Shown here: piece by piece, positions 12,796-21,202 of the stretch
How positions within the stretch are numbered: position 1 is the first letter of the stretch
Layout: each line of letters opens with the position of its first letter
Assembly: GCA_025359185.1 (NCBI GenBank)
Contig: JANYHF010000011.1
Location: forward strand, 23,937-87,936
Direction of reading: 5' to 3'
Length of the DNA: 64,000 nucleotides
Source of the DNA: Hyphomicrobiaceae bacterium
Lineage (GTDB): Bacteria; Pseudomonadota; Alphaproteobacteria; Rhizobiales; Hyphomicrobiaceae
The notes under the pieces: generated by a model
Seen by the model: only the letters and a program-made list of their open reading frames with translations
Databases searched by the model: none
What the model was told of the DNA's origin: nothing
Position numbers and translations under genes: made by a program

Positions 12796-12882
12796 GGTGC
12801 GTTAGCGCGGCCACGGACGGTTGGGAGTGATCGCAGGTCTTTCGCGCGCTTCACGCACCTTGCATGCACACCGTCGCATTTG

Positions 12883-12919
12883 GGCAATTGGCAGTCGCCC
12901 GAGGCAATGGACAATTGCC
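12883..12919 (+). repeat. Stem-loop in the fhs leader
   Basis: Perfect 8-bp inverted repeat GGCAATTG (12883-12890) and CAATTGCC (12912-12919), loop 21 bases, 52 bases before the fhs start. The rest of the 175-base pheT-fhs gap has no gene. Whether the hairpin is a regulatory leader or only a repeat cannot be told. Confidence 0.4.
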
Positions 12920-12970
12920 TGCCCGCATGGCCAATAGCGTCCAAGCCCATCAAGCCTCAGAGGATCTGTC

Positions 12971-14644
12971 ATGGCCGACGTGAAAAGCGACATCGAGATT
13001 GCCCGCGCTGCCAAGAAAAAGCCGATCCAGGAGATTGGCGCCAAGTTGGGCATTCCGGCGGAGCATCTTGAACCCTACGGGCACGACAAGGCCAAGGTGT
13101 CTTTCGACTTCATCAAGTCGCTGGCGAACAAGCCCGACGGCAAACTGATCCTGGTCACGGCCATCAACCCCACGCCGGCAGGAGAAGGCAAGACCACAAC
13201 CACAGTCGGCCTCGGCGATGGCCTAAACCGCATTGGTAAGAAGGCGGCGATCTGCTTGCGCGAGCCATCGCTCGGCCCCTGCTTTGGCATGAAGGGCGGC
13301 GCGGCGGGCGGCGGCTATGCGCAAGTGGTGCCGATGGAAGACATCAACCTGCATTTCACCGGCGATTTCCACGCCATCACCTCGGCGCACAATCTCCTGT
13401 CGGCCCTGCTCGACAATTCGATGTATTGGGGCAACCCGCTGGCCATCGATCCCCGCAAGATTGCCTGGCGCCGTGTCATGGACATGAATGACCGCGCTTT
13501 GCGTGAGATCGTGGTGGGTCTCGGTGGCAATGGCGTCGTGCGCGAAGCCGGTTTCGACATCACGGTGGCCTCCGAAGTGATGGCCATTCTCTGCCTTGCG
13601 AAGGACCGCGCTGACCTCGAAAAGCGCATTGGGCAGATTATCGTTGGCTACAATCGCGACAAGAAGGCGGTCACCGCCAAGGATCTGAAGGCCGATGGCG
13701 CCATGACGGTGCTGCTGGAAAAGGCGATCCAGCCCAACCTCGTGCAGACGCTCGAAAACAACGCCGCCTTCATCCACGGCGGCCCGTTCGCCAACATCGC
13801 CCATGGCTGCAACTCGGTGCTTGCAACCAAGACAGCGCTGAAGCTCGCCGACTACGTCGTGACGGAAGCTGGTTTTGGCGCAGACCTCGGTGCCGAAAAG
13901 TTCTTCGACATCAAGTGCCGTCAGGCTGGCCTCAATCCGTCGGCTGCGGTTATCGTAGCGACAATAAGAGCCCTGAAGATGAACGGCGGCATCCCGAAAA
14001 ACGATCTCGGCAAGGAGAATGTCGACGCGCTGACCAAGGGCTGCGCCAATCTTGGCCGCCATATCGAGAACGTGAAGGGGTTTGGCGTGCCCGTCATCGT
14101 CGCCATCAACCGCTTCATCACGGACAGCGACGCCGAAATAGCCGGCGTCAAGGCCTATGCCAAGACGCAAGGCGTGGAAGCTGTGCTGTGCGAGCACTGG
14201 GCCAAGGGTTCAGCGGGCACGGAGGAATTGGCACACAAAGTTGTCACGCTCATTGACGGCGCGCCCGCGCACTTCAAGCCACTCTACCCGTCCGAGATGG
14301 GCCTTTGGGACAAGATCAATACGATCTGCACCAAGATTTATCGAGCCGATAAGGCGACGGCCGATCGGAAGATCACCGATCAGCTGGCGGCCTGGGAGGC
14401 AGCGGGCTTCGGGCATTTGCCCATCTGCATGGCCAAAACGCAGTATTCCTTCACCACCGACCCCGACAAGCGCGGTGCTCCAACGGGCCACACGGTGCCG
14501 ATCCGCGAGGTGCGCCTTTCAGCGGGCGCCGGTTTTATCGTGGCAATCGCTGGCGAGATTATGACCATGCCAGGCCTGCCCAAAGTGCCGTCTGCCGAGG
14601 TTATCCGCTTCAACGACGGCGGCCAGATCGAGGGGCTGTTTTAG
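12971..14644 (+). CDS. fhs: Formate--tetrahydrofolate ligase
   Basis: ATP-dependent synthesis of 10-formyltetrahydrofolate from formate, feeding purine synthesis, fMet-tRNA formylation and C1 assimilation. 557 residues, the standard length. Conserved blocks: the P-loop [59 protein letters not shown] and [19 protein letters not shown] 12971 begins [15 protein letters not shown], preceded by AGAGGA. The gene stands alone. In methylotrophs it is part of C1 metabolism, but no methylotrophy gene is in the window. Confidence 0.97.
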   Translation: MADVKSDIEIARAAKKKPIQEIGAKLGIPAEHLEPYGHDKAKVSFDFIKSLANKPDGKLILVTAINPTPAGEGKTTTTVGLGDGLNRIGKKAAICLREPSLGPCFGMKGGAAGGGYAQVVPMEDINLHFTGDFHAITSAHNLLSALLDNSMYWGNPLAIDPRKIAWRRVMDMNDRALREIVVGLGGNGVVREAGFDITVASEVMAILCLAKDRADLEKRIGQIIVGYNRDKKAVTAKDLKADGAMTVLLEKAIQPNLVQTLENNAAFIHGGPFANIAHGCNSVLATKTALKLADYVVTEAGFGADLGAEKFFDIKCRQAGLNPSAAVIVATIRALKMNGGIPKNDLGKENVDALTKGCANLGRHIENVKGFGVPVIVAINRFITDSDAEIAGVKAYAKTQGVEAVLCEHWAKGSAGTEELAHKVVTLIDGAPAHFKPLYPSEMGLWDKINTICTKIYRADKATADRKITDQLAAWEAAGFGHLPICMAKTQYSFTTDPDKRGAPTGHTVPIREVRLSAGAGFIVAIAGEIMTMPGLPKVPSAEVIRFNDGGQIEGLF

Positions 14645-14724
14645 AGCTTTTGCCGGTTTCAGAATTCTGATCACGAATTGTGGATTGATCCGTAATTGTC
14701 CCTCATGCGGCGGCCTGACTGAGT

Positions 14725-15879
14725 ATGCGCCTCTCCCTTTTCGCCAACCCGGTCGTCGCTGCGACGGTCGGGTTCGGCGGCACCATTGCCGTTGTCGTCG
14801 AGGCAGCGCACCGGCTGAATGCGACGCAGGCGGAGCTGGTGTCATGGGTTGCGGCTATCTGTTTTGCCCAGGCCGTCGCGGGCCTTGTCCTCACCGTTTG
14901 GCATCGGATTCCGATTGTCATCGCCTGGTCAACGCCAGGCGCTGCGCTCATCGCGGCGGTGCCAGCGGGTACGGACATTCATGCCGCAATAGGGGCATTT
15001 CTGCTCAGTGCAGCGCTGATCTGCCTGACTGCCGTCATCCGTCCGCTGACGGCGCTGATCGAACGGATTCCAGTCGCGCTCGGCGGGGCGATGCTTGCGG
15101 GGGTGCTGTTGCATTTCATCCTGCTTGCAGTGGCCAGCGCCCAAACGGCCACCGGGCTGGTGCTGGCGATTGCCGCCGTTTTCCTGATCGGACGCCTGCT
15201 CACCCCCGCGCTCGCTGCTATCGAAGCCTTGATCGCAGGCGTTTCTTTTTGCATCGCGTTCAACCTGAACGCGCCGCTGCCTGCAGCATTCGCCTGGTCC
15301 AGTCTCATCTACGTCGAACCGCGCCTTGATCCCGCGACGCTGATTGGTCTCGGTATCCCGTTGTTCCTGGTGGCAATGGCCTCGCAGAATTTGCCCGGTG
15401 CCGCAGTGCTGAAGACTGCAGGATACACGCCGCCGCTCACATCCATATTTGGCGTCACCGGCCTGTGCTCGCTGATTACCGCCCCATTCGGTGGTCACGG
15501 TGTTACCCTTGCGGCGATCATCGCGACCATGTGCACTGGGCCAGACACGCATCCCGATCCCACCAAACGCTGGCCCTCCGGTGTGGTATTTGCTCTCTGC
15601 TTTGCACTCTTTGGCCTGTTCGCCTCGATGCTGATCGGCGTTTTGACAGCCATGCCGCCTGAACTCATCCGTGCCGTCGCCGGCTTGGCCCTGATCGGCA
15701 GTCTGGGCGGTGCGCTGAGCAGTGCCCTGGTCAAAGATAGCGACCGGTTCGCTGCCATGCTCACCTTTGCTGTCACGGCCTCGGGCGTTACGTTCGCTGG
15801 CATCGGCGCGCCATTCTGGGGCTTGCTGGCCGGACTTTGTGTGCTTGGCGTTGATGCTCTGCGGCCTTCCGCAGCCTGA
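14725..15879 (+). CDS. benE: BenE/YdcO family transporter
   Basis: Inner-membrane proton symporter of the benzoate transporter family, 384 residues with about 11-12 hydrophobic segments along the whole length. Family blocks include VGFGGTIAVVVEAA, IPIVIAWSTPGAALI, FLVAMASQNLPGAAVLKTAGY and the cytoplasmic GGHGVTLAAIIATMCTG. The start ATG 14725 yields MRLSLFANPVVAA. No aromatic-degradation genes adjoin it, so benzoate is only the family substrate; the real solute may differ. It is followed by a convergent toxin-antitoxin pair only a few bases away. Confidence 0.88.
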   Translation: MRLSLFANPVVAATVGFGGTIAVVVEAAHRLNATQAELVSWVAAICFAQAVAGLVLTVWHRIPIVIAWSTPGAALIAAVPAGTDIHAAIGAFLLSAALICLTAVIRPLTALIERIPVALGGAMLAGVLLHFILLAVASAQTATGLVLAIAAVFLIGRLLTPALAAIEALIAGVSFCIAFNLNAPLPAAFAWSSLIYVEPRLDPATLIGLGIPLFLVAMASQNLPGAAVLKTAGYTPPLTSIFGVTGLCSLITAPFGGHGVTLAAIIATMCTGPDTHPDPTKRWPSGVVFALCFALFGLFASMLIGVLTAMPPELIRAVAGLALIGSLGGALSSALVKDSDRFAAMLTFAVTASGVTFAGIGAPFWGLLAGLCVLGVDALRPSAA

Positions 15880-15883
15880 TCGG

Positions 15884-16177
15884 TTACGGAATTTCCCATT
15901 GGCCCGGGCGTTCCTGGGCGGTGTGAAAAACCCGTAAGATCTCGACCCTGTCATGTGTCACCCGGTAGGGTATCACATAAGGTAAACCGGCGACGCTTAT
16001 CTCCCGTAAGCCAACGACCGGGGAGGGCCGTCCGAGATGCGGATGATGCTTCAGGAGGCCGGCAGTCCGGCGTAGTTTGGCTGCAACCGGTTGTGCGGCA
16101 CCAGGGTCGTGATCAGCGATGTAACGGCGGAGTTCGGTCAAATCGGCGATTGCAAGTGGCAGCCAGACCAGTTTCAT
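15884..16177 (-). CDS. Type II toxin, RelE/ParE family
   Basis: 97 residues of the ParE/RelE fold: MKLVWLPLAIADLTELRRYIADHDP (helical hairpin, given to show the start), PHLGRPSPVVGLREISVAGLP and YVIPYRVTHDRVEILRVFHTAQERP. The R-x-I-x-G-x-P-Y pattern with a terminal R-V-x-H-x-x-Q/R is typical of ParE toxins, which poison gyrase, although RelE-like mRNA cleavage cannot be excluded. Its ATG overlaps the antitoxin stop by 4 bases (16174-16177), so the toxin is translated only after the antitoxin. Confidence 0.88.
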   Translation of the reverse strand: MKLVWLPLAIADLTELRRYIADHDPGAAQPVAAKLRRTAGLLKHHPHLGRPSPVVGLREISVAGLPYVIPYRVTHDRVEILRVFHTAQERPGQWEIP

Positions 16178-16461
16178 GGTTTGCGGTGCGGCAGGACATC
16201 GGCTGCCGGCGGCGGAAGTTCGGTGGCACTACCCCAAGAGGCCAGCCAGGCATCGGCTGCCGCTTCGGAAACAAACCGGCCTGCGTCAGCTTGTGTCACA
16301 GCCTCATGCAATGCAGCAACCTGCCACGCGTTGCGCGCGACATACTCTTCGATGGCTTTGTTGACGAGGAAAGACTTCGTGCGATTGGTTGTTTTGGCGA
16401 GAACGTCCAGGCTTGCTTTTGTGTCCTCAGGCAAGCGAAGGGTGAACACCGAATTGGTCAT
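16174..16461 (-). CDS. Ribbon-helix-helix antitoxin (CopG/ParD-like)
   Basis: 95-residue protein that should bind and neutralise the toxin encoded next to it and repress the operon. The N-terminus MTNSVFTLRLPEDTKASLDV is a ribbon-helix-helix DNA-binding domain, with the beta strand VFTLRLP inserting into the major groove. TNRTKSFLVNKAIEEYV is the second helix. The C-terminal part (ALHEAVTQADAGRFVSEAAADAWLASWG) is the toxin-wrapping segment. A dyad and promoter elements lie directly upstream. Confidence 0.88.
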   Translation of the reverse strand: MTNSVFTLRLPEDTKASLDVLAKTTNRTKSFLVNKAIEEYVARNAWQVAALHEAVTQADAGRFVSEAAADAWLASWGSATELPPPAADVLPHRKP

Positions 16462-16478
16462 GGGTCTTCTCTTCTATC

Positions 16479-16523
16479 GTATTACACTATAATACAATGT
16501 CGTCATAGGTGAAGTTTTGTCAA
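16479..16523 (-). promoter_or_regulatory. Operator and promoter of the toxin-antitoxin operon
   Basis: A perfect dyad GTATTA (16479-16484), 5-base spacer, TAATAC (16490-16495) lies 18 bases before the antitoxin start. Further upstream on the minus strand is a consensus TTGACA (complement of 16518-16523). An AT-rich TATTAT/CATTGT -10 region lies within or next to the dyad. This is the expected arrangement for autorepression by the ribbon-helix-helix antitoxin. Confidence 0.6.
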
Positions 16524-16551
16524 GAAATCCCATTGGAACCCGCCTGCTTTC

Positions 16552-16971
16552 ATGATCCAGCTCACCCCTAAGATCTCTATCGAAGACAGCGAGATCGAGG
16601 AGCAGTTCATCCGCGCCTCGGGGCCGGGCGGGCAGAATGTCAACAAGGTGTCGACGGCGGTTGAGCTGCGTTTCAATGTACGGGCTTCGCCGGCGCTGAC
16701 TGGGCCTATCAAGACGCGCCTGGTGGCGCTCGCGGGCAGCCGCATGACCAAGGAGGGTGTGCTGGTCATCCGCGCCGACCGCTTCCGCTCGCAGAACGGC
16801 AACCGCGAGGATGCACTGCAGCGGTTGAAGGAGATGGTCGCTGAGGCTGAGGTGCCGCCCAAGCCGCGCGTCAAAACCCGGCCGTCCTATGCCGCCAAGC
16901 AGAAGCGTATGGACACCAAAGCCGTGCGGGCCAAAGTCAAACGCGCGCGGCGGGACAAACCTGAGGAGTAG
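16552..16971 (+). CDS. arfB: Alternative ribosome-rescue factor ArfB (peptidyl-tRNA hydrolase)
   Basis: Class I release-factor-like protein that frees ribosomes stalled on mRNA without a stop codon. 139 residues, the YaeJ length. The catalytic GGQ motif is in IRASGPGGQNVNKVSTAVEL. After the globular domain the C-terminal tail is strongly basic (KPRVKTRPSYAAKQKR, then RAKVKRARRDK) and in ArfB it enters the mRNA channel. The stop codon is followed by GTG 16976 of the amine oxidase, whose ribosome site GAGGAG lies inside the last arfB codons, so the two are likely cotranscribed and coupled. Confidence 0.95.
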   Translation: MIQLTPKISIEDSEIEEQFIRASGPGGQNVNKVSTAVELRFNVRASPALTGPIKTRLVALAGSRMTKEGVLVIRADRFRSQNGNREDALQRLKEMVAEAEVPPKPRVKTRPSYAAKQKRMDTKAVRAKVKRARRDKPEE

Positions 16972-16975
16972 ACTG

Positions 16976-18871
16976 GTGGCAGCCAAACACCCGCTTGATC
17001 CGCTCGATGCGGTAGAAATGTCTTTCGCTGTCGCCGCGGTGCACGCTCAAGGCGGGCTCGATGCGTCGGCCTGGTTCGAAACCGTCGCGCTCGACGAGCC
17101 GGAAAAGGCCGCGTTGCGAGCTTACACGCCCGGCAGCCCCCCCAACCGTCGGGCGTTCGTGGCCTGCTACGAACCCTCCAGCAACCGCACCTTCGATGGG
17201 GCGGTCGATCTCGCGTCCGGAAAGCTCGTGCATTGGCGGCACGTTCCAGGCGCCCAAGCCCGCATCGTCATGGACGAGTTCGTGGAGGGCGGGCGCATCG
17301 CAATCGCCGATCCGGTGTTCCGTGCCGCGTGCGCCAAGCGTGGCATTGATCCAGATAAGGTGCTCGTCGAGCCATGGGCGGCTGGTAATTTTGGCATCGA
17401 AGGCGAGGCCGGAGAACGGCTCGCCTATGGCCATTGCTGGCTGCCCAATGACAGCGGCGACAACCCCTATGGCCGGCCGATTGCCAACCTGCATCCGGTC
17501 ATCGATCTGCGCCGCCGACGGGTGCTGCGTGTTGACGACTTCGGAGCCGTGCCGCTGCCTCCGGATTCGGGCAACATTGTTCTGCGCGATGGTCTGCGCA
17601 CGGACATCAAACCGTTTGAAATCACGCAACCCGACGGCCCCAGTTTCACCGTCGAGGGCCAGCATGTACGCTGGCAGAAATGGGACCTGCGCGTCGGCTT
17701 CAATGGCCGCGAGGGTTTGCATTTTTACGAGATCGGCTACGAGGATCAGGGCCGCGTGCGCCCGATCATGCACCGCGCATCGCTCGCCGAGATGGTCGTA
17801 CCTTATGGCGATCCGACGGGCGGCAACTTCCGCCGCAACGCTTTTGATGCTGGCGAATATGGCGTCGGCGCGTTGGTCGATGCCCTGGCGTTGGGTTGCG
17901 ATTGCCTCGGACACATCCACTATTTCGATGCCTGGTCCCACGATTGGCATGGCAGTCCGAAGCTGGCCAAAAACGCCATCTGTATGCATGAGGAGGATTA
18001 CGGCATCCTCTGGAAGTTCAGCAACACCTATACCGATCCTGTCCGCTCTACAGTTGCGCGCTCGCGGCGGCTGGTGATCTCGTCCTTCAGCACCATCGGC
18101 AACTACGTGTACGGCTTTTTCTGGTATTTCTACCAGGACGGCACCATCGGCGTAGAAATCAAAGCAACGGGCATCCCGTTCCCGACCGGCACGCCATCGG
18201 GCGAGCCTGGGCCGTGGGGCGAGCCGATGGCGGAGGGCATCGTTGGCCACGTCCACCAACATGTGTTCAGCCTCCGCTTCGATATGTCCGTCGACGGCGA
18301 CCGGAACGCCATACGCGAAGTGAATTTTGCCGGGCTGCCCAAGGGGCCGGGCAATCCGCAAGGCAATGCCATTGTCACCACGGTGACGCCGCTCAAGACC
18401 GAGCAGTCCGCCCAGCGCGTGATGGATCTTGCCTCGGCGCGTTATTGGGCCGTGGTCAATCCAAATTCGCTCAACCGGTTCGGCAAGCCCGTGGGCTACA
18501 AACTGGTGCCCGGCGCAAATGCTCTGCCTTACCTGACGCCCGACGCGCCGGTCGCCAAACGCGCAGGCTTCATGTTCAAGCACTTCTGGGTGACGCGCTA
18601 TGACCGCGCTGAACTCTATCCGGCAGGCTGGTATCCCAACCAGCACGCGGGCGGTGACGGGCTGCCCGCATACACCGCCAGCGACCGGCTGCTGGAAAAC
18701 GAGAATGTGGTGGTGTGGTACACGCTCAACTATCACCACCTGTCGCGGCCCGAGGATTGGCCGGTGCAGCCAACGGTCTATGCCTCGATGCACTGGATGC
18801 CCGAGGGCTTCTTTGACCGCAATCCGGCGCTGGATGTGCCGCCATCCAAGCCTGCTCACTGCTGTGACTGA
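16976..18871 (+). CDS. Copper-containing primary amine oxidase
   Basis: Oxidises primary amines to aldehyde, H2O2 and ammonia with copper and topaquinone. 631 residues. N2/N3 domains precede the catalytic beta-sandwich, in which Y377 (STIGNYVYGFFW) is the expected topaquinone precursor. Copper ligands appear as H427 and H429 (HVHQHVFSLRFDM) and a His pair at 587-588 (LNYHHLSRPEDWP). The residue after the topaquinone Tyr is Val instead of the usual Asp/Glu of the T-x-x-N-Y-D/E motif. The start is GTG 16976, set by GAGGAG seven bases upstream; longer frames run through arfB. No signal peptide is visible, so it is probably cytoplasmic. Confidence 0.93.
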   Translation: MAAKHPLDPLDAVEMSFAVAAVHAQGGLDASAWFETVALDEPEKAALRAYTPGSPPNRRAFVACYEPSSNRTFDGAVDLASGKLVHWRHVPGAQARIVMDEFVEGGRIAIADPVFRAACAKRGIDPDKVLVEPWAAGNFGIEGEAGERLAYGHCWLPNDSGDNPYGRPIANLHPVIDLRRRRVLRVDDFGAVPLPPDSGNIVLRDGLRTDIKPFEITQPDGPSFTVEGQHVRWQKWDLRVGFNGREGLHFYEIGYEDQGRVRPIMHRASLAEMVVPYGDPTGGNFRRNAFDAGEYGVGALVDALALGCDCLGHIHYFDAWSHDWHGSPKLAKNAICMHEEDYGILWKFSNTYTDPVRSTVARSRRLVISSFSTIGNYVYGFFWYFYQDGTIGVEIKATGIPFPTGTPSGEPGPWGEPMAEGIVGHVHQHVFSLRFDMSVDGDRNAIREVNFAGLPKGPGNPQGNAIVTTVTPLKTEQSAQRVMDLASARYWAVVNPNSLNRFGKPVGYKLVPGANALPYLTPDAPVAKRAGFMFKHFWVTRYDRAELYPAGWYPNQHAGGDGLPAYTASDRLLENENVVVWYTLNYHHLSRPEDWPVQPTVYASMHWMPEGFFDRNPALDVPPSKPAHCCD

Positions 18872-19015
18872 TGCTGCACGGCCACAGGCCGGGCTTGTGT
18901 CACAGATGGCATTTTGCCAACGACCCCGGAAGTTTAGTACACTTCAAACGAATCGCGGCACCCCAGGTAGCGTTTCGGGAACGCAGCCGCCTCGCTCGAA
19001 GACCTGGGGTTCGTC

Positions 19016-19864
19016 ATGCGCTTGATGTTCGCCGCCATTATCCTTGCAGCCTTCCCCGTTGCCGCCGCTTTGGCCGACGACTATTCGAATTGCGCCCAGG
19101 ATGCTAATCCAGCTGTCAAATTTGAGGGCTGCTCGGCGCTGCTTGCCAAAAACCCAGGTCTAGCAGCGGCCTATAGCAGCCGGGGCAGCGCTTCGGCCGC
19201 CTTGGGCAACGCCGACCAAGCTATCGCCGACTATTCCTATGCGTTGGTTCTCGATCCCTCTTTGGGAGCAGCCTATTACAACCGGGCGCTCCTTTACCTT
19301 GCCGAGGACAACGCCACCTTGGCAGCGGACGACTTTGGCCAAGTGATTGCTCTCGATCCTAAGGACGCCACGGCCTACAATGGCCGGGGCATGGCCTATG
19401 CCGCCAGCAGCCGGTTTTCCTTGGCTGACGCCGATTTCGCCAAGGCACTCGGTCTCGATCCCCGGTATGTGCGGGCCTATCTTGGACGGGCCAATCTCAA
19501 TATGCTGCGCGGTGAGTTTGCTGCGGCAGCGGCGGGCTATGAGAAGGTGCTGCAGCTCGATCCTGGCAATGCAGACGCGCTTGGCGGGCGCGCTTTGGCC
19601 GCCAATCCGGCATCTCCCGTGGCTGTCGCTCCGGCTGCCCCCGAGAACGACGCTGTAAGCAGTCTGACGCCTCTTGCTGTAACGCCTAGCCAGAATCGGT
19701 TGCCAGCGCATAAAGCCGTTCCACAGGGTGTTCCGTCTGCCACCGTCCGGTCTGAGCCTAAGCGGCGCAAGTCCAGTCTGCCCGCAAAAACGGTGTCGAT
19801 ACAGCCCGCCGCCGGCGGTTGCGGCACCTATGGAGATGAGCTCTGCATTGTGTTGAGCCGGTAA
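19016..19864 (+). CDS. Exported TPR-repeat protein
   Basis: 282 residues. A signal peptide (MRLMFAAIILAAFPVAAALA) leads into a Cys-containing segment (NCAQDANPAVKFEGCSALL) and about four tetratricopeptide repeats (AYSSRGSASAALGNADQAI, AYYNRALLYLAEDNATLAA, AYNGRGMAYAASSRFSLAD, AYLGRANLNMLRGEFAAA). A Pro/Ala-rich linker follows, then a basic stretch (SEPKRRKSS) and a tail with two cysteines (GGCGTYGDELCIVLSR). It probably acts as a periplasmic interaction scaffold; partners are unknown. It stands alone between the amine oxidase and ccdA. Confidence 0.85.
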   Translation: MRLMFAAIILAAFPVAAALADDYSNCAQDANPAVKFEGCSALLAKNPGLAAAYSSRGSASAALGNADQAIADYSYALVLDPSLGAAYYNRALLYLAEDNATLAADDFGQVIALDPKDATAYNGRGMAYAASSRFSLADADFAKALGLDPRYVRAYLGRANLNMLRGEFAAAAAGYEKVLQLDPGNADALGGRALAANPASPVAVAPAAPENDAVSSLTPLAVTPSQNRLPAHKAVPQGVPSATVRSEPKRRKSSLPAKTVSIQPAAGGCGTYGDELCIVLSR

Positions 19865-20002
19865 CGGCACACCCATATGTGAGCCGGAGTTGAGCCGGAG
19901 TTCAACAGACTTCCTAACCCATTTCGCGTAAACACGTTCCGGTGCCAGGGATTGTGCGGATCGTACATGCACGGGTCAATCGGGCGCTGCGGGAGTGACG
20001 CG

Positions 20003-20803
20003 ATGGGCGAAGCGGAAATCTATTTTGGTGTCTGGCTGGCAGGGCTGGCAAGCTTTCTCAGCCCCTGCGTGCTGCCGCTGGTGCCACCCTATCTCGGGTT
20101 TATCGGCGGTACGTCGATTGAGGCCATCGCAAATTCTGAGGGCGGGCAGGGCAGCGGGGCGCATCGCCGGGTAATGCTGGCGGCGCTGATTTTTGTGCTG
20201 GGCTTCACGACCGTGTTTGTCGCGCTGGGTGCTGGCGCGTCGTTCATCGGTCAGCTGCTGCTGGCCTGGCGCGGCTGGCTGGGAATTGCCGCCGGCGCTA
20301 TCCTCATCGTGTTCGGTCTGCATTTCCTAGGCTTTGTCCGGATCCCGCTGCTCTATCGCGAGGCTCGCTATCACGCCTCGTCGGAGCCTGCGTCGTTGTT
20401 TGGCGCCTACGTCATTGGCCTTGCCTTCGCCTTGGGCTGGACGCCATGCATCGGCCCCATCTTGTCGGCCGTCATCTCAGTTGCAGGCAGCTCCGCCAGC
20501 CTTGGGCGCGGGATAGCGCTGCTGTTCACCTATTCTCTTGGTCTGGGCATCCCGTTCCTGCTGGCAGCCATCGCCATAGGTCCCTTTCTGGGCTTCATGA
20601 AGCGTTTCCGCCGCCATCTGGGGACTGTGGAAAAAGTGATGGGTGCTGCCTTGGTTCTGACAGGGTTGCTGATGCTGACTGGATCCTTGAATTGGTTCGG
20701 GGCTTGGCTGCTGGAGACCTATCCGGGCATTGCCAATATCGAGACGTGGGTAGTGCCAGAAGGATTGCGTGGCGGCATTCTTCGTCAAAGCCAGGGCGGA
20801 TAA
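20003..20803 (+). CDS. ccdA: Cytochrome c biogenesis/thiol-disulfide transporter CcdA
   Basis: Inner-membrane protein that moves reducing equivalents from cytoplasmic thioredoxin to periplasmic thiol proteins. 266 residues with six membrane helices. The two redox cysteines are in SFLSPCVLPLVPPYLGF (helix 1) and LGWTPCIGPILSAV (helix 4), each followed by Pro as in the family. ATG 20003 is preceded by GGGAG; longer frames start before any ribosome site. No thioredoxin-like partner or heme-handling gene is adjacent, so the immediate electron acceptor is not evident. Confidence 0.93.
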   Translation: MGEAEIYFGVWLAGLASFLSPCVLPLVPPYLGFIGGTSIEAIANSEGGQGSGAHRRVMLAALIFVLGFTTVFVALGAGASFIGQLLLAWRGWLGIAAGAILIVFGLHFLGFVRIPLLYREARYHASSEPASLFGAYVIGLAFALGWTPCIGPILSAVISVAGSSASLGRGIALLFTYSLGLGIPFLLAAIAIGPFLGFMKRFRRHLGTVEKVMGAALVLTGLLMLTGSLNWFGAWLLETYPGIANIETWVVPEGLRGGILRQSQGG

Positions 20804-20920
20804 GCTGCCTCCAGCACACGAATTCCGGTGTTTCGAACTGCGTTGCGGGCGCGCCACAGGAACGGGTCTATCGGCCTTGGGCCATTGCGCGGCCGGAGAA
20901 AAATTGACTAGGGTCTGGAT

Positions 20921-21056
20921 AACGTTGACGTCGCCCAGCGGTCCTATCGCGGGCCTTCGTCTTACGGGGGAAGGAGCCTGCGCAAACCGGTTGGTGCGCT
21001 GCGGGCTTTAGCGGAGGGGCCGGTTCGACCGGGGGGTTAGAACCGGCCCATTTTTG
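20921..21056 (+). ncRNA. Candidate intergenic small RNA (unassigned family)
   Basis: The 399-base gap after ccdA contains no convincing protein gene. It does contain a possible promoter (TTGCGC 20885-20890, 18 bases, TAGGGT 20909-20914), a branched fold and a strong terminator. CAGCG (20936-20940) pairs with CGCTG (20997-21001). Inside is an 11-bp hairpin, 20948-20958 with 20970-20982, with a 2-base bulge. The RNA would be about 136 bases. I do not recognise it as 6S, tmRNA or SRP RNA. Confidence 0.35.
21017..21056 (+). terminator. Strong Rho-independent terminator
   Basis: Perfect 10-bp stem GGGCCGGTTC (21017-21026) with GAACCGGCCC (21040-21049), 13-base loop, then ATTTTTGC. It lies 214 bases past ccdA, far for a ccdA terminator, which is one reason to suspect a separate short transcript. 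Confidence 0.8.
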
Positions 21057-21202
21057 CTTTTGCGGGCAACGAACAAGACCTGCGCTTGGATTATCCCGAA
21101 GCCTCGTGCACACTCCGCCATCAATAGGCTGCGGATAACAAACGCGCTGTCATCAAACTGTTGGGAAACCCGCCTCTGGTTGGGGCGGCCACCAGACCGG
21201 GG

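Noticed and set aside
16937..18859. 640-codon minus-strand open frame opposite the amine oxidase gene.
   Set aside because: The plus strand encodes an unmistakable copper amine oxidase; the antisense frame lacks any motif.
20804..21056. 6S RNA, tmRNA or SRP RNA in the ccdA downstream gap.
   Set aside because: I could not find the diagnostic segments of any of the three; I kept only an unassigned small-RNA candidate.
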